Shown here one piece after another: positions 33,115-44,011 of a stretch of DNA of 64,000 nucleotides. The position numbers and the translations under genes are program-made. Position 1 is the stretch's first letter, and each line of letters opens with the position of its first letter. The stretch covers positions 2,356,001-2,420,000 of the forward strand of contig CM074130.1 in NCBI GenBank assembly GCA_037178625.1, read 5' to 3'. The stretch comes from Skeletonema tropicum. Lineage: Eukaryota > Bacillariophyta > Thalassiosirophyceae > Thalassiosirales > Thalassiosiraceae. The notes under the pieces were generated by a model, which made no database searches, was not told where the DNA came from, and saw nothing but the letters and a program-made list of their open reading frames with translations.

Positions 33115-33220
33115 ACTATTTTATGAGGAGTCTCATCTGATGAAAATTGAATGCGACGTAGCCTTGTCATGATAAGGGGATAAACGTGTGTCAATAATGC
33201 AACAGTGTTTACATTACAAT

Positions 33221-36200
33221 CTACTTCTTTTTCTTCACTTTTCTATCTTGTGACTTTGAATTTAGCTTTGCTTTCAACTGTGAAGAAGCTGCTGTGTTCT
33301 TCTTCTTCTCCTGTGGCTTGGGCTTTGATAGTAATATTCCATTAACAATGGAACGATAATCCTTCCCGCTTCCTTCAACTTTGCGGCCGTGTGAGTTTTG
33401 AACTTTCTCAATTTGCGCATTCAAGAAGGCCATGTCGTCGAGGCCGTCATCAACATCGTCCACTTTGGGCTGAGGCTGTTTATTTGCACCCCCAACCTTT
33501 TGACCTCCCTTCTTCTTCTTCTTTTTCTTCGACTTCTTTGAGGATGGTAGTGCTGCAGGCTCTACTTGAGAAGCTTGCTCCTGTTCTTTTTTGCGCTGTT
33601 CTCGTTCCAAAGCAAGTTGTTTCAGTAAATTATTTAGGCTCGCCTTGTGCTTTGCAGTCATCATTGTCATCATCATCTGAGCATGACTCTTCATCGTTCA
33701 CATCTAATTGCGCAAAAGCACTGGTAGTAGTTGCAGTTGTAGGTTCTTCTTGATCAGGCTCATGGTCAATGGTTTGCAGCTTGGATTCTCTAACAATAGA
33801 AATAGTCAGCTCTCCATCTTGATCGCGGTAACCTAAACCAAGCTTACTAGACAATTCTTTTGCGACGACAGAATCATATTCAGACAAATCTCTCCCTAGT
33901 GCCAACTCATCGCCTTTCGTCATGGTCTCTGCGAATTGGTTGATTCTCTCCATCATTGCAATCCTTTTTGATTCAGGATTATCCTTGTTTTCGCTTTGAG
34001 GAGAGCTGGGTAAGTTTCCAGATTTTGATGTTGGATGTTGACTCTTTGGTTTTGATCCACTTGATATTGCTGGGCTAATTTTGGATTCCTTCTGCGAGAC
34101 AGGCAAGTTGTTTAATTTTGGATGTGGGTGGCCTGATACAGCCGATAGAGGGCGCTGGCTTGACTGTTTGGGTAGATTTCTTCTGGACAGGAACCTTTCG
34201 TTTGTTTTCGGTAAACTCAGTGTCAACTAGTGCTGTTTCGAATTCTGCAGCAGACAAATACTGGCCATTTTGTTCCATCCAATCCACAAGACCTTTGATG
34301 AATTGATCTTGAGATACAGTCTCAACGTCGCAAATAACTGCGCAATGCCTTTTCGCACGTGTTACCGCAACGTTCAATCGACGTGCATCTCGGAGGAACC
34401 CGATACCATCCCTACCGCCTCTATCGCTGCTCCTTACTAAGCTCAATACAACAGCTTCGCGCTCTCCACCTTGAAAGCCGTCAACGGAGCGGATCTCAAG
34501 CGATGGTATCGGTTGGTAGAAGTTGCTTCCGCAGTAGCTCAACCTGTCCATTGTAAGGAGTAATCACGGCAATGTCTTGGGAACGGAGGCCAAGAGCAAT
34601 CAATGAATTCACATGCGATATGACAATGCTAGCCTCTCCTTCATTGTAACGGGATCCAGCCTCGTTTGAAGTTTCGTGCATATCACACCCCGTTGTGTCA
34701 ATGAGCATCAGAGTTGTATGTTCTATCGCGTCACTTGCAGTTCCAGCACCACTACTATTAGCCGTAATCTGGGGCAAATCGATCAGCTTTCTTTCTCTAA
34801 CAGACTCATGGCTGAGCAGTTTCCCATGGTACATAGCTTTGCTCGCCCAATTGGCTATGTCTTGGTGCATTCTGTATTGAACCTCCAACATCTTCGAACA
34901 CCCACTAGGTTTCGTTTCATATGATACCATCAGTCTTTCGAATACAGTCTGCCCAAGACCAGTCTTTACTTCATTGACGGTACTCTTTATTGTTGGTGGA
35001 AGTTGTTTGTGATCACCTGCGAGGACAGCTCGTTTCCCCCTCAACAAACTGATCCAACACGACGCTTCTAGTGCTTGTGCGGCCTCATCAATAATCACTA
35101 AATCAAAGGGGGTCGGATCTCCTCTACCGTCGACCATTCTATTCAAAACAGATGAGGCCGCGCCTACATTTGTCGCTAGGACTACGCTAGCATCTCTTAG
35201 AATCTGACCAACAACCTTCTCTTCACGATGATCTAATTTCTTTTCGCAGTGACTTCATCTCTCGATATGCAACGCGCTTCTCAGATGATCGCGACTTTGG
35301 GTTTGACTAGAGTTCTTAAATGATCATTCATCTCATTACGGCAGTCTCGCACTATTTCAGTACCATCAGATGCTTGTACCAATGACTCTAGTGAATACTT
35401 TTGAATTCCCTTCTGGATTCTAGCAGGATGCCCTAATCTAACTGCTTTGATTATGGACTTGGAAGACTTGTTTCCTCTCCGTTTCTTATTGCCTCGTTTA
35501 TTCTCATTCTCTTCAATTTGCATGATACGTTCAAGCACATTGTCAACCGCAACATTACTAGGAGCGGTCACAAGCACCTTCCATCCAAGACAACGCACAG
35601 CGCATCGGATCAAGTTTGCAACAGTCGGTTGTTTTTCCAGTGCCAGGTGGGCCATGGATGAGACTGATTGGACAATTCGATGATAAAGCAAAGATGATTG
35701 CCTCCTTTTGGCTATAATCTAGATTTGTAGCGTCAAGATTGTATTCTTTTTCAAGAGCTTTCACTCTAGCACTTGTTAGATCATTTCTATAGTGTGGATT
35801 GTTCGGTTCAAAGGCTGCAGTGATTATCTCTCGTGCAATTGAGTGATTGACACCCTGCTTCTCTAAATTGTCCAGAGTCAAAACCATCTTTCGGTGAACC
35901 TCTGCACTGGACTTGGGAACAATTGAATATGGTGGAGGTCCTCCAAGCATTTCACCATCATCATCATCATCGATATTGTCGCTATCTACAGTTTCTTTCT
36001 TTTTGTCCTTTGATCCACCTGTTCGTTGATGTTTGCTGCTGTCACCAAACAAGTGCCACGGATATACTTGTCTCATCCGATGCACAAATCACCCCACCGA
36101 TTGATTTTGACTTCTTCGAGCTTTGCGATTGCGATCCTTTGCCATTTTTTGCTAACACTGCTACTTCATCACCCACTGTTAATCGATGAGATGGCAATAG

Positions 36201-36449
36201 TTTCGATACATTGCTTGAGGAGGAAGGATCTGTGGAGGCATTTCCAAATGTAACCACAGTTCTACCATAAAGTCCTATGGAAGTATCAATCACATCAACA
36301 TTTCGAAGGAAAAATCCTCTATCAGCTTCATTGTCCCGACTTGATGTTGCAATCGTGTTGGATGAGTCCTCCTCTGCACGCAATTCCAACTCGAGTAGAC
36401 GCTTTTGCGTGGCTACAAACTCCTGCAAGGCAACCTCCGCTGAAGTCAT
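33221..36449 (-). CDS. IGHMBP2/SMUBP2-like superfamily 1 helicase with R3H domain, read through seven +1 frame steps
   Basis: The gene is spread over eight successive frames, always displaced by +1. Motifs in order are GGVICASDETSISVAL (36050-36110), GPPGTGKTT/TVANLIRCAV (Walker A, near 35626), VLVTAPSNVAVDNVLERI, VVLATNVGAASSVLNRMV, FDLVIIDEAAQALEASCW (Walker B, near 35080), LAGDHKQLPPTIKS, VITPYNGQVELLRKQL/SLEIRSVDGFQGGEREAVVLSLVRS and RLNVAVTRAKRHCAVICD. An R3H domain lies near 33830-33960 (MMERINQFAETMTKG...YDSVVAKELSSKLGLG). A Lys-rich end closes it (KKSKKKKKKKGGQ, KVKKKK). Candidate passed-over G positions are 36050, 35626, 35307, 35240, 34510 and 33659, plus one undetermined between about 34085 and 34200. 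The family unwinds RNA/DNA and is ribosome-associated. No intron fits at the constrained steps. Confidence 0.8.
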
Positions 36450-36574
36450 TGCGTACGTGTGGCGACAATCTATTTAGTAGACCCAGCCAACCGCAACACC
36501 GCACAAACTAGATCTTGCACACAACATACAGCTGTCAACCGCAACGCAATCATAATATCACCTCCTCTCACAAG

Positions 36575-36854
36575 TACCCTGATTTATGGTGATAACGAGA
36601 CCACTTCCAGAAAACGAGACCAGTGATCGAGTCTTGTTTTGATAACGAGACAAGTCCATCAACAGGTGAAAACGAGACTAGAGCATGTGTATATACGTGC
36701 TATTTGTAGGGTTGTTTGTAGGAGAAACGAGATCTCTTCTTGATAACGAGACCACTTTTCAATAACGAGACTAGTGTCTCGAGGTGGCCTTGGTAACGAG
36801 ACCAGGCAAAAAGTCAAAACGAGACCAGTCTCGTTATCACCATAAATCAGGGTA
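36575..36854. mobile_element. TA-flanked foldback element (MITE), about 280 bp
   Basis: The ends are inverted copies of TACCCTGATTTATGGTGATAACGAGAC, left at 36575 and right ending at 36854. TA at each outer edge suits a Tc1/mariner-type TA duplication. The interior contains about ten scattered copies of AACGAGAC in one orientation. No coding capacity is seen. It lies between the divergent helicase and the 37.1-kb gene. Confidence 0.72.
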
Positions 36855-37090
36855 TATACATCCGCGATCCGCGACACCTCGCGACACGCCGGATTGTCTC
36901 GACATATCTAAGAATGAAGACTGCGCGGTTCGTGCAAAACACAAAAACAGCTGCTGACTCACAAGAATTTTGCACAAGCCATGGCCATGGCAATGATCAT
37001 GAAGAATGAAGCCAGCTCGCCTCGCTCCGCTCCCAGTCAACAGCAAGTAGCATCGTAGATAACTAGAGCACATTACACCTGTTATCGATA

Positions 37091-37531
37091 ATGATGCGCG
37101 CGTTCCTCCAAACTCTTACGCTTGCAGTACTTGTAGCGGTGGCGGCAGCCTTTGTTGCTCCTTCTCCTCGTGCTCAAGGCAACAACAAGTCCACCCAACT
37201 CATGGAAAGAAAGTGGGATGTCGAAGAAGACAGAACACAGCAGCAGCAACAACAACAATTCAACTTTCCCAACCCTCTAACCGAGCTTGCTGACATGTGG
37301 CAAAACTTTGATGACATTGTTGATGACTTCTTCAACAAGCGCATGGGCAATGGAGAAGTGTTCTACGGCCAGCGCAAGTACAAGCCAAGCGGGAAGGTGA
37401 CGACCGATTACAATGGATATGGCTTCTCAGACTTTAGAAAAATCGAAGCTGCGAGAGAGTTTCGTGAAGAGAGAGCAAGAATCAAGGAAGAAAAGCTGGC
37501 TGCTGCTGAAAGAGAGAAGAAGTTATCTTAA
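37091..37531 (+). CDS. Small plastid-targeted protein of unknown function
   Basis: A single exon of 146 residues. MMRAFLQTLTLAVLVAVAAAFVAPSPRAQG is a textbook diatom plastid leader with AAAF|VAP at the cleavage site. A Q-rich stretch follows (QQQQQQQ), then FNFPNPLTELADMWQNFDDIVDDFFNKRMGNGEVFYGQRKYKPSG, and a charged C-terminal helix (FRKIEAAREFREERARIKEEKLAAAEREKKLS). I do not recognise the mature domain. Confidence 0.7.
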   Translation: MMRAFLQTLTLAVLVAVAAAFVAPSPRAQGNNKSTQLMERKWDVEEDRTQQQQQQQFNFPNPLTELADMWQNFDDIVDDFFNKRMGNGEVFYGQRKYKPSGKVTTDYNGYGFSDFRKIEAAREFREERARIKEEKLAAAEREKKLS

Positions 37532-37632
37532 TATTGCTTCTCAGAGTTTTGTTATTTATATGGCTCAATAAATGCTGCCTTCTGTAGCTGAAACTGTGTA
37601 AATTATATAAGTAAACGAAGAGTTTGCTATAC

Positions 37633-38778
37633 CTATTCATTCACACCAAGCGATGTTGTGTCCATCTTGCTGCTCACCGCTTTTGCACGTCTACGTTCTT
37701 TGCGGCCCCATAGTCTGCGCTGCTTGGGGCTTTTTGTATCAGTATCATTATTCTCAGACTCAGTTGCCACCCCATCAATAGAATTTGTTGCTGTATCCTT
37801 TTTCTCCTCATCCAAGCCTTTGAAATACTCATGAAGCATTTTGTCAACCTCATCGTCCCTTCCAGACCTGTACCCCTTCATGAACTCCGTCAAACATGCT
37901 GTTCCGAGCTTTAATTGCTCCGAAACCCATGCCCGTAGTTCCTCTCTAGACGATATACCAGTTACCTTCTGTCCCATTTCAACTAATTTTGGTACTTCTT
38001 GTTGTATTGTAGAGATGTTCTTTTGAACATTTCCGGCAATTTGATTGGCGGCATCGGTTGCTTTCTCTTTCATGGTAATCTTTTCATCGGCATCATCTTC
38101 TTCATCTGCCCTGACTTCGTCATCAGGAATGATATTACCATGCTCATCTCTCTTCTTTTTCGGAAGCAAAAATCCCTCAAATGTCATCAAATATGTATCC
38201 TTTGTCCTCCGAAAGATCTCCTTCCATCCGCTCCATGTTTTTGGATAGTTTATCTTTTGTTGACTACGTAATGTAACGTTCTCTAAGTGGATTTCCCATT
38301 GGTACGCCAAATAAACTGTCTTTTGGAGAATTAGATATCGTCTCTTGATGGTAATCATCTGTCTTCGACTCGGTCAGTGCTTCTTCTGGAGGGTTGGTGG
38401 GTTCGCTGTTTTCGGGTTTGCTTGCAGACTTTTTATGTGTTGCTTGTTTCAACTGCATTTTTCCTATGTGCCCTACCACTTTTAAGAACTTTGCGTCTCG
38501 CAAATTCACTAGATGATGTGTGACGCACATGAAGCTTGTTAGCATTATCACTCCTCCTTCAATAGATTGCTGTTTCTTGATAGCAGACTCGCGATATTTG
38601 TATTTGTTGGTGATGAATGAAAGCAACGACGTCGGCCATCAGTGTCTGAGATTTGTGAAGAATAGACGCAATGGATGCGATATTCCTCTTTCGCATACAA
38701 GGATACGATATCTGATAGCGTGGGTAGCCTTCGCCTGTGTATCGAACCGGGTGAGCGCAGTCGATATGCAGCCATCAT
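37633..38778 (-). CDS. Unknown protein, possibly mitochondrial, read through net +3 frame displacement
   Basis: The start at 38778 (MMAAYRLRSPGSIHRRRLPTLSD...RRRCFHSSPTNTN) looks like a mitochondrial presequence with a FHSS box. The frame closes within 35 codons of the box. Continuity is regained two bases on, near 38588-38592 (ATC, G, CGA, G, TCT), leading to SAIKKQQSIEGGVIMLTSFMCVTHHLVNLRDAKFLKVVGHIGKMQLKQATH. A third displacement near 38281 (AGA, G, AAC) leads to NVTLRSQQKINYPKTWSGWKEIFRRTKDTYLMTFEGFLLPKKKRDEHGN and the stop at 37633. The middle is linker-like; the end is Lys/Arg-rich. I do not recognise the family. The three frames together give about 380 residues. Confidence 0.5.
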
Positions 38779-39143
38779 AGTATAGGTAGTCGAGTGCCAC
38801 TGTCGGCTCATGTCGGCATAAGAGGCAATAGCGAGGGCATAAGAGTGATTTTGTTACCTATTTTGTGTTCATAGCTAGTGTAGTACTAATAGAAAATATT
38901 GATCTCCTAAATGAAATAGAACCTTTTGAAGATTCCAGATGGAAGATTATTCAATCCCCCAAAATGAAAATTAATTTCAGTGTGGCAGTGCTAATAGAAA
39001 CCTTTCCGCCATGTCAAAGATTGGTAGCAAGAATAATATCTTCGAGATCCTGCTCGTGTGTGTTAGGCCAACAGCCAATAAGCCTTACCCATTAAGTATC
39101 AGACGACGGTATTTCGCTGCCTATCACTAAATTCGCGCCACTC
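38779..39143. other. Intergenic region, nothing recognised
   Basis: About 365 bases of divergent promoter region between the 38-kb gene and the coiled-coil/UBA gene. No gene or repeat is evident. Confidence 0.4.
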
Positions 39144-41055
39144 ATGGAGCGCCTACTCTCTCAGGCAGCCGCTGATCTGACGATCCGATCTGCGGTTGAG
39201 GCCACTCTTGGCTCTGTTCTGCATGATGTAGAAGCTGCTTACACGCTCGAACAAGCCCTTCGCAATCATAATGCGCTACAACACTACCATGAAAAACTCG
39301 GGGCACTAAAACTTCGTTATGAGGAGCGGGAAGCACTGTGGGAGGAAGAACGAAGGGAGAAAGAACGACTTGGGTTGCTTCTCACAGAAGAGATTGTGAA
39401 ATTGAGTGCACATGAATTGAAGGAGGAGAAACTCAAGAAGGAGATGGAAATGAAAATAAAGCAGCTTGAAATAGAGAGGGATGAACTTTTGAAGTTGCAT
39501 CAGAATATATCAATAGAAGTCAGAGAAAGTGATGCTACCATTCCCTCAGCTGTGGAAAATGTAACACAGAATGAAGTAGAAGCTCCAACACCCACTCATG
39601 CAAATATCGCCGCACCCGAAAGAAAGTCGCCCATAATTGAAGAGCATGTGACTGATGTTCCTTCTTTGAAAGAATCTAAAGAGCAAATCGAGGACCTCAA
39701 AACGGAAGCGATATCATCACCATTGCCAACAATTGCAGCACTGCTTGTAAATATGGAAGAACCAGCACTGATGGCTATCTTTGCATTTCAAAGTCCACTA
39801 GAAATCATGAATTTGGCACAAATCAATAAGGCAATGTATTCCAAAGTCAATGCAATGTTCGGACAAACGAGCGAAGTTTCTGTGGAAGATGCAAACGCAA
39901 CAACTGCTGAAGAGATAGCGACAAATGCTCCTTCCGTCGCAGTCGGGACAGCTGCTTCTACAGAGGCATCAACAGCATCAGCATCTGCCGCTCCTGCATC
40001 TGAAAACAGCACTGACAGTGATGGTTTCTCAAGAGAAATAATCAATAATCTCAAGGCTTTAGGATTCCAGGAGGATAAAGGTGATATCTTGTTTGAGAGC
40101 GTCAAACGGAAACCCAAATGTTGCTGCCGAATACTTGATGAATGGCATTCCTCCCAGCATTGCTTCAGCTAGGAAAGGGAGCGGTGCAAACTCCAAAATC
40201 ATCGCCAACTCTAGTCGGAATGGCTGGTCCGTCAGGTCACAAGCGACAAAATTCTGGCACTTCGGTGGCAACTACTGGCACCACAGGAAGTTCAGGCAAT
40301 CCATTCTCTCAAGTGTCTTCAGTGGTTTGGAGCTGCCGCAGGACACACCATCGTCACCACCCATCGCACCTTCTTCAGCTGCATCTGTGGTATCAACTTC
40401 CTCCGACACAGGAGAAATCAAGCTGAATCCAGCAATGGCAAGTAGTATGGCATCAAAGTTGACACCGGCAGAACTCTCAATAATTCTTCGTATGAGAGAG
40501 CGACTGCAAAAGTGTGAAGCTGATGCTATAAAATATCGTCAAGAAAAAGAAGACGTCACAGCAAACTTGAAGAGTGTTGAGGCTGTCAAAGAATTTCTTG
40601 TTAACAAAGTAAGAGATACAGAAAAGTTGGCCAAAGAGAAGGATGAAGAAATGAAACGTGTGAAAAGCAAAGGCTCTAACTGATCAGGAGGTGATTACGT
40701 TCCTGGATGAGAAAGGTAAAGATGCTCGAGAAAGAGGTAAATGAGTTGAAGTCGAACGAACAGTCTACTCGCGAGGAAGCTCGTGATATGGTCAGTAAGA
40801 ACGAGAAGAAGGTTGTAGTATTAACAGACATGCTTCCGATTTGAACGCCAGCAAATGTCTGCAAATGAGAAGGAATGGAAAGCTGCGAAGAAAGTTTTGG
40901 TAAAAGAAGTGAAGAACTGTAGAGCACGCATTGTAGCATTGGAGGCAGAGTATGAGGGATGCCTACAACAAAATTCTCAGCTGAAAGAAGGCCTCCTATC
41001 ATTTTCACAGACTGGACCAGGCTCTCCTGGGAAGAAGGGTTTGAAGTTTAGGTAA
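39144..41055 (+). CDS. Coiled-coil / F-box-like / UBA protein, read through seven +1 frame steps
   Basis: The first frame (39144 to ~40079) gives a long coiled coil (residues about 45-125), an F-box-like helix set (EEPALMAIFAFQSPLEIMNLAQINKAMYSKVNAMFG) and a linker. A UBA domain spans the first step: EIINNLKALGFQEDK / VISCLRASNGNPNVAAEYLMNGIPPSIAS, with correct UBA spacing if one base at 40080 is passed over. Further +1 steps at about 40168, 40322, 40341, 40672, 40715 and near 40827 lead through a Ser/Thr/Pro-rich part (QNSGTSVATTGTTGSSGNPFSQVSS / WFGAA / DTPSSPPIAPSS) and C-terminal coiled coils (LTDQEVITFLDEK / VKMLEKEVNELKSNEQSTREE, then NEKEWKAAKKVLVKEVKNCRARIVALEAEYEGCL). The end is GSPGKKGLKFR. 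Function is unknown; UBA suggests ubiquitin binding. Confidence 0.65.
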
Positions 41056-41585
41056 GCTCCCCTTAAATCTCTAATTTTAAAGTATAGTCGAGTTCAATAC
41101 TCGAGAATGCTGTTAATGCAAGGGCAAGGGTAGGTAGTTCAATGATTCAATGTGTTCATCGCTGCCAACTGCCAAGCAAGAGGAGTAGGTAATCAGTAAG
41201 TACCTACATAGGCAAATTACCAGTAAGTAGTACCTAGCTACCTAACGCTCTCCTCTCAGCTCTCTCTAGCTTGGTTCTCCCAAGGAAGTGACGTCATATG
41301 TCGATCTTTCCCGCCAGCCGGCGCAAAAGATGACTCGTTGTGTCAACGCCAACGCCAAGCTCGCTCTAGATAGAGAGAGAGCACGCCAATGATTGCCAGT
41401 GCAACAATACTATACTTCAAGCTGTTATCTCTCTGGAAGTAGGAGCTAGCCGTTGGTCGAGAGCAAGAACGCCTATCCTCAATATATCACTTCATAAACC
41501 CTGTTAAACTGGGCAAGACTGAGAGTACGACGGATACGTAGATCGCTACAATTTTTGGAGCTATATTTTGCAATAGATCGAAAAA
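41056..41585. other. Intergenic region between tandem genes
   Basis: About 530 bases. Around 41180-41245 a cluster of GTAGGTA/TACCTA words forms imperfect inverted repeats. No gene was recognised. It holds the GPDH promoter. Confidence 0.4.
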
Positions 41586-42804
41586 ATGAGAGGGGTTGTA
41601 TTACTCTTAGTCACATTGATGGCGTCGTCACCCAATGTATGCAATGTATCGGCCTTTTCTTTTGTGCCATCTCGCGCATCAGTTCGAGATCGTTTGCTTC
41701 ACAATACCTGCAGATCGGCTCCGCGAAAATCTAAAAGCATACTTTTCAATGAAAGGATCAGCGCCGCCACCCTACCCAGTTCGTGTCACCGTGATGGGCG
41801 GTGGAAACTTTGGGATCGCACTTGCCTCTGTTGTAGCTAAAAAAGGTATTCCAACAACGCTCCTTGTCCGCTCTGAGGAGGTGGCTGAACAAATTAATGA
41901 AAATCATCGCCATCCTCGATACATGTCGGATATTGCCTTACCTCGAACTGTTCGGGCAACTGCAAATAAAAAGACGGCACTATCAGACGCCACATACATA
42001 ATTCATGCTGTGCCAGTTCAATACACCCGAGAATTTCTTGCCACAGTGAAAGATGATATTCCAGCAAATGTTCCCATCCTATCTGCGTCGAAGGGTATTG
42101 AAACGTCAAGTCTAGGATTCATGGCGGATATACTAAAAGAATGCTTGGGAGAAGATCGATCGTATGCTTTTTTAAGTGGACCGTCTTTTGCACGTGAGAT
42201 TTGCGAAGGCGTCGCTACAGCAGTAGTGATCGCATCTGAAGATTTAATGCTAGCGGATGATTTGGCTGAGTTGATGGCAGGAGAGGACTTCGCTGTGTTC
42301 ACATCACGTGATGTGATTGGTGTTGAAGTTGGAGGTGCTGTGAAGAATGTTATTGCTATCGCAGCAGGAATGTGCGAAGGATTGGGATTAGGAACCAATG
42401 CAATGAGTGGATTAGTTACTAGAGGATGCGGTGAGATGAGAAGGCTGGGCATATACTTGGGAGCACGACCGAGTACTATCTCTGGTTTATCTGGTGTTGG
42501 AGATACTTTTGGTACCTGCTTTGGTCCCCTCTCTCGGAATCGACAATTTGGGTATCGTCTTGGCAAAGGAGAGACGCCCGAGGAAATCAGGGCATCGATG
42601 ACTGAAGTTGCAGAAGGTGTAGACACATCTATTGCACTAGTCAAAATGATCAAGAAGCGGTGTAAAGGCTACCGCTTGGATTTGAAGTATCCAATTTTGT
42701 TTGGTGTAGCAGAAATTATTGAGGGGAACATGAGACCCCTTGAAGGTCTGAAAGGACTGATGAACTTCCCAACTCGTATGGAAAACTACGATGAGCGGTT
42801 CTAG
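41586..42804 (+). CDS. gpsA: NAD-dependent glycerol-3-phosphate dehydrogenase (GpsA type), plastid leader joined by a +1 step
   Basis: The leader MRGVVLLLVTLMASSPNVCNVSAFSFVPSRAS (frame from 41586) is a signal peptide with a SAF|SF plastid site. The enzyme lies in the next frame. Passing over one G at 41751 (AAT, G, AAA) joins them as ...SILFN-KGSAPPPYPVRVTVMGGGNFGIALASVVAKKG. The dehydrogenase is complete: Rossmann loop MGGGNFG, LSASKGIE, FLSGPSFAREI, catalytic Lys in VGGAVKNVIAIAAG, GTNAMSGLVTRG, SGLSGVGDTFGTCFG and SRNRQFG. It interconverts dihydroxyacetone phosphate and glycerol-3-phosphate for glycerolipid synthesis. An ATG at 41746, in the enzyme frame, could start a leaderless cytosolic form without any frame step. 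Confidence 0.85.
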
Positions 42805-44011
42805 AGGTCTTGTACAAGCAATAAGTTTCAGTACAATACTACAATTCATTACACTATCCTACAAGTTCAAAATCAAAAGTACTTATGAAGAGCTCACATT
42901 CTGCTGCTGCTGCTCAAAATGCTGCTCTTGTAGATACACAGCTTCCTGGCTGTCTTGCCAGCTCTGAGTACGTGAAACCTACTCTCAACTCCTCGTTTGC
43001 ACTCAAAGTGGCATTCAATCTCTGTAAAGTTCCTACCTGCGCTTTGTTGCAGCACATGATCATGCGGATAATTTCCAATGCACCATTCAAGCATTTGGTA
43101 GCAATTTGGTGTCCACAAGAGCGTGCCATGGTATGCCTCGTCAAAGGACAAATTATGAAGGACAAGGCAGGCTCTGTTAAGAATGGCCTCGCTTGAGCAG
43201 AAGTTCTTCATCGCAACGACGACTAGATTTGTAATCTGGCCGACACTTGCATCAAGCATTTCTCTCTCAGTTGTCTCCCCAGCTTCGCCCAGCTGCTGAA
43301 ATATCTCTCGTTCCATCTCCCTCATTTGCTCTGTCTCTTCTGGTCCTCGAGGTTCGGCTGATCGGGTAAAAACAAGAAATATACTGTGAGTAACTGAGCG
43401 ACAATCAAACTCAAATCAGGATCAAACTAAGCTATGTACTTACTTGGAATGACCAGGTTGATGAGGGCAAAAAGTGCCCTAAACTGCACTTCTGCATTGT
43501 ACGGATGCTGTAGCATTGCATTAGCAGTCACCGTTAGACCTCCCAATTTAACAAGAATACTCTTCTGCAATGGCGTAAGAGCCACGTTAACCAACGACCA
43601 GCAACTCATAGCCTGGAGAATCTCATCTTGAGCAAAACGTCTCATTGAATCAAGCATGATGACAATTCCATTCTTGCTGTTGGTTGAATCATTACTGAAG
43701 ATTCCTCTCGTATTGACCATTGCAGTGTGAAAAAGCATGCCCTCGTTACCACCAAGAGGTCTCGCAAGAAGGACTAGTGTGTGAAAGGCAACAGTGTGAA
43801 GTTCAATGCTATCTGGAAATAGAACCATAGCGTGCAAGACATTGTCGGTGAGTCCAGCTCTTTGCGCAGTCGTTCGTTGCTGCTCATCTTCGAGTAGGTA
43901 GGGCAATGTCTTCAGACACATGATTTGAATTCCTTCAACATCTTGGAATGCAACCATCCAATTTACCACTGAATAAATTGCACACGACCAGGGCAAATTC
44001 ACATTATCAAC
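42779..44011. repeat. Direct segmental duplication, copy 1 (1.23 kb)
   Basis: Nearly identical to 49604-50863 in the same orientation. It begins inside the last nine codons of the GPDH gene (TGGAAAACTACGATGAGCGG) and ends at ATTATCAAC, inside a coding exon of the minus-strand ARM domain. It differs from copy 2 by scattered substitutions and small indels. Confidence 0.92.

Noticed and set aside
33221..36449. An altered genetic code (stop read as an amino acid) in the broken genes
   Set aside because: After each break the same-frame sequence is nonsense before the stop; the conserved protein resumes in another frame, and unbroken genes use all three stops normally.
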